Shown here in pieces: positions 61,573 to 64,000 of a DNA stretch of 64,000 bases. The notes under the pieces were generated by a model, which worked only from the letters and a program-made list of their open reading frames with translations, was not told the DNA's origin and ran no database searches. The position numbers and the translations under genes were made by a program. The stretch is from Streptomyces albogriseolus (GTDB taxonomy: Bacteria; Actinomycetota; Actinomycetes; Streptomycetales; Streptomycetaceae): assembly GCA_014650475.1 (NCBI GenBank), contig BMVA01000019.1, positions 1 to 64,000 on the forward strand, in the 5' to 3' direction. Within the stretch, counting starts at the first letter, position 1; each line of letters starts with the position of its first letter.

Positions 61573-64000
61573 GCCATGCTCCTCAGTTCCACCAGGTTGG
61601 CCAGCTCGTCGTTGGTCAGCTCGGTCAGGGCCTGCTCGCCGGAGCCGAGGACGGCGTCGGCCAGTTCCTTCTTCGCCTCCAGCAGGGCCGCGATGCGGTC
61701 CTCGACGGTGCCCTCGGCGATCAGCCGGTGCACCTGGACGGCCCTGGTCTGGCCGATGCGGTGGGCGCGGTCGGTGGCCTGCGCCTCGACGGCCGGGTTC
61801 CACCAGCGGTCGTAGTGCACGACGTGGTCGGCGCGGGTGAGGTTCAGTCCGGTGCCGGCCGCCTTCAGCGACAGCAGGAAGACGGGGAACTCGCCGTCCT
61901 GGAAACGCTGTACGAGTTCCTCGCGCTTGGCGACCGGGGTGCCGCCGTGCAGGAGGGCGGCGGGGGTGCCGCGGTCGCGCAGATGGCGTTCCAGGAGGCG
62001 GGCCATGGTGACGTACTGGGTGAAGACCAGGGCGGCGCCGCCCTCGGCGGTGATGGTGGCGAGGAGTTCGTCGAGCAGCTCCAGCTTGCCGGAGCGTCCG
62101 GTGAGCCGGGCGTTCTCCTCCTTGAGGAACTGCGCCGGGTGGTTGCAGATCTGCTTCAGGCCGGTGAGCAGCTTCAGCACCAGGCCGCTGCGGGCGATGC
62201 CGCCCGCGCCGGCGCGGATCTCGCCCATCACCGTCTCCACCTGCTTGCGGTAGAGGGTCTCCTGCTCCGCGGTGAGGCCGACCGGGCGGTCCGTCTCGGT
62301 CTTGGGCGGCAGTTCGGGCGCGATGCCCGGGTCGGTCTTGCGGCGGCGCAGCAGGAACGGCCGGACCAGCTCCGCCAGGAGGCGGGCGGTGTGCTGCTCC
62401 CCCTCGCCCTCCGCGGCGAGGACGCGTTCGGTCTCGATGGGCGCGATCCAGCGTTTGCGGAACGCGCCGTGGGTGCCCAGGAGTCCGGGCGTGGTCCAGT
62501 CGAGGACGGCCCACAGTTCGGAGAGGTTGTTCTCCACCGGGGTGCCGGTGAGGGCGATGCGGGCGCGGGCGCCGATCTGCCGCAGGGCCTTGGCGGTGGA
62601 GGAGTGGGGGTTCTTCACGTGCTGGGCCTCGTCGGCGACGACCAGACCCCAGGTGTGCGCGCCGAGCCGGGCGGCGTCCAGACGCATGGTGCCGTACGTG
62701 GTGAGGACGAAGCCCTCGTCGGCGCCGTCCAGGGTGCGGCCGGGGCCGTGGTAGCGGCGTACCGGGGTGCCCGGGGCGAAGCGGCCCACCTCGCGCTCCC
62801 AGTTGCCCAGCAGGGAGGCGGGGCAGACCACCAGGGTGGGGCCGCGGTCCTCGGGGCGTTCCTGGCGCAGCAGGTGCAGCGAGATGAGCTGGACCGTCTT
62901 GCCCAGGCCCATGTCGTCGGCGAGGCAGCCGCCGAGGCCGAGGGAGGTCATGCGGTCCATCCAGCGCAGTCCGCGCAGCTGGTAGTCGCGCAGGGTGGCG
63001 GTCAGGCGGGCGGGCTGTTCCACCGGTCCGTCGCCGCCGTCGGGGTCGGCGAGGGCGCGGCGCAGGGCGTCCAGCCAGGCGCTGGGCGCCACCCGTACGC
63101 GCTCGCCGCCGATGTCGGTGCGGCCGGTGAGGGCGACGGCGAGCGCCTCGATCGCGGTGAGCGGCGGCAGCCGGCGGTCGCGGGCCTTGCGGGCGATGCC
63201 GGCGTCGACGAGGATCCAGCGGCCGCGCAGCCGGACGACGGCCCCGCCTGCGGCGACGGCCGCCGCCTCCTCGTCGGTGAGGGGTTCGCCGTCCAGTTCG
63301 AGGCGCCAGCGCAGGTCGACGGTGCCGTCGCCGCCGAAGAAGGACCGCAGGTCGGCGGGCGGGGTCCGGTCGGCGCCGGCCACCGCGCGGGCCGTGAGCG
63401 AACCGGTGGACGTCTCCGGCCAGGTGACGTCGATGCCGTGCCCGGCCAGCCGGCCCGCGGCCCCGCCCAGCAGGTCCCGCAGTTCCTCGTCGGTGAGGTC
63501 GAGGGCGGTGGGCACGGGCAGCAGGCGTGCGAGTGGCTGCCACACGGTCGCGGCGCGGCGGACGGCGAGGACCATGTCGGCCTGGGCGCGCGGTCCGAGG
63601 GCGTGGTCGGCGCGGGCGAACAGCTCGTCGGCGTCCAGGGCCAGGGTGGGGTCGGCCAGGCTGTGGGCGCGGGGGACCAGACGCGGGCGGGGCGGCTCCG
63701 TGTCCCGCGCGGTGGCGGGGGCGTCGGTGAGTTCGACGCGCAGGGACATCCGTACGCCGGAGTCGAGTCCGGCGGAGATCTCCTCGGCCCAGGCGCGCAG
63801 TTGGGGCACGTGCTGGGGTGCGGTCGCGGCGAACGCCGCGCGTCCGGTGGCGAGTTCGGCCGCGGGGGTGCGCGGCAGGGTGTCGGCGACCGCGTCGAGG
63901 AAGGCGCGTACGAGCGTGGCCGGGTCGGTGCCGGGGACGGCGACGGCCTCGCCGGGGGCGGCGTCGGCGAGCGCGCGAAGGCGGGCGATGTCGTCCGCGT
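61569..64000 (-). CDS. SNF2-family DEAD/DEAH-box helicase (partial, N-terminus off window)
   Basis: At least 810 codons are visible. The frame stays open through the ATG at 63809 to the right edge (ADDIARLRALADA... at the limit), so the true start is beyond 64000. The family is usually about 950-1000 aa. Walker A is DDMGLGKTVQ, the DEAH-like box is VVADEAQHVKN, and the helicase C-domain ends with HRIGQTRAVQVHRLIAEGTVEDRI. An N-terminal SNF2-associated region precedes these. It is an ATP-dependent DNA translocase, coupled to the SWIM protein gene by a 4-nt overlap. Confidence 0.95.
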   Translation of the reverse strand, partial: ADDIARLRALADAAPGEAVAVPGTDPATLVRAFLDAVADTLPRTPAAELATGRAAFAATAPQHVPQLRAWAEEISAGLDSGVRMSLRVELTDAPATARDTEPPRPRLVPRAHSLADPTLALDADELFARADHALGPRAQADMVLAVRRAATVWQPLARLLPVPTALDLTDEELRDLLGGAAGRLAGHGIDVTWPETSTGSLTARAVAGADRTPPADLRSFFGGDGTVDLRWRLELDGEPLTDEEAAAVAAGGAVVRLRGRWILVDAGIARKARDRRLPPLTAIEALAVALTGRTDIGGERVRVAPSAWLDALRRALADPDGGDGPVEQPARLTATLRDYQLRGLRWMDRMTSLGLGGCLADDMGLGKTVQLISLHLLRQERPEDRGPTLVVCPASLLGNWEREVGRFAPGTPVRRYHGPGRTLDGADEGFVLTTYGTMRLDAARLGAHTWGLVVADEAQHVKNPHSSTAKALRQIGARARIALTGTPVENNLSELWAVLDWTTPGLLGTHGAFRKRWIAPIETERVLAAEGEGEQHTARLLAELVRPFLLRRRKTDPGIAPELPPKTETDRPVGLTAEQETLYRKQVETVMGEIRAGAGGIARSGLVLKLLTGLKQICNHPAQFLKEENARLTGRSGKLELLDELLATITAEGGAALVFTQYVTMARLLERHLRDRGTPAALLHGGTPVAKREELVQRFQDGEFPVFLLSLKAAGTGLNLTRADHVVHYDRWWNPAVEAQATDRAHRIGQTRAVQVHRLIAEGTVEDRIAALLEAKKELADAVLGSGEQALTELTNDELANLVELRSMA

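Overview
The window is extremely GC-rich. It uses GTG as well as ATG starts, has strong GGAG ribosome-binding sites and many ATGA stop/start overlaps, and carries modular NRPS genes. All of this points to Streptomyces or a close actinomycete. Nearly everything runs leftward on the minus strand, except one plus-strand pair (50482-52376) and one plus-strand trio (53546-55734). There is no gap above 300 bases without a gene, and I saw no tRNA, rRNA, insertion sequence or CRISPR array.

Region 1 (1-6351): a SAM-supply block with metH (cut by the left edge), a PfkB-family kinase and metK, followed by a coupled pair of luciferase-like flavin monooxygenases. Their sizes (426 and 285 aa) match the SnaA/SnaB heterodimer of pristinamycin IIA synthase.

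Region 2 (6371-41978): the peptide assembly genes. Two NRPS proteins (34188-41978, C-A-PCP-C-A-PCP-E; 19603-34191, C-A-PCP, C-A-NMT-PCP, C-A-PCP, C-A-PCP-TE) reproduce the architecture and predicted substrate order of the streptogramin B synthetases SnbC/SnbDE: Thr, D-aliphatic, Pro, N-methyl-aromatic, pipecolate, phenylglycine. Just downstream lies a phenylglycine (pgl-type) operon: DpgC-like dioxygenase, two dehydrogenase E1 subunits, type II thioesterase, MbtH and aminotransferase. A third NRPS (6371-13600, C-A-PCP-E-C-PCP-TE) is not part of the known streptogramin B set. Its last module lacks an adenylation domain, and it carries a second thioesterase.

Region 3 (42091-60055): a LuxR-type regulator and a Sfp-type PPTase, then a large set of enzymes typical of aromatic polyketide pathways: acyl-CoA dehydrogenase, didomain aromatase/cyclase, FAD hydroxylase, ABM monooxygenase, acyl-AMP ligase, SDR, methyltransferase, two SnoaL-like proteins, three NmrA-like reductases and a quinone oxidoreductase-like protein. 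No ketosynthase is present. The block also holds a beta-lactamase-fold hydrolase whose catalytic serine is replaced by cysteine, and a small operon with an ACP, a TrpD-like protein and a stand-alone ectoine-synthase-like cupin.

Region 4 (60274-64000): a SWIM zinc-finger protein and a SNF2 helicase (cut by the right edge), which look like housekeeping genes and probably mark the cluster boundary.

Regulation: triplets of 7-bp direct repeats with an 11-bp period, as bound by SARP activators, occur upstream of the first NRPS, the third NRPS, the acyl-AMP ligase operon and the NmrA/oxidoreductase operon. The first two use a GTCAG-like heptamer and the last two a TCGAG/TCCAG-like one. This suggests SARP control of both halves of the region, although no SARP gene lies in the window. 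Genes for 3-hydroxypicolinate, pipecolate, 2-aminobutyrate, export and resistance are also absent and would have to be elsewhere.
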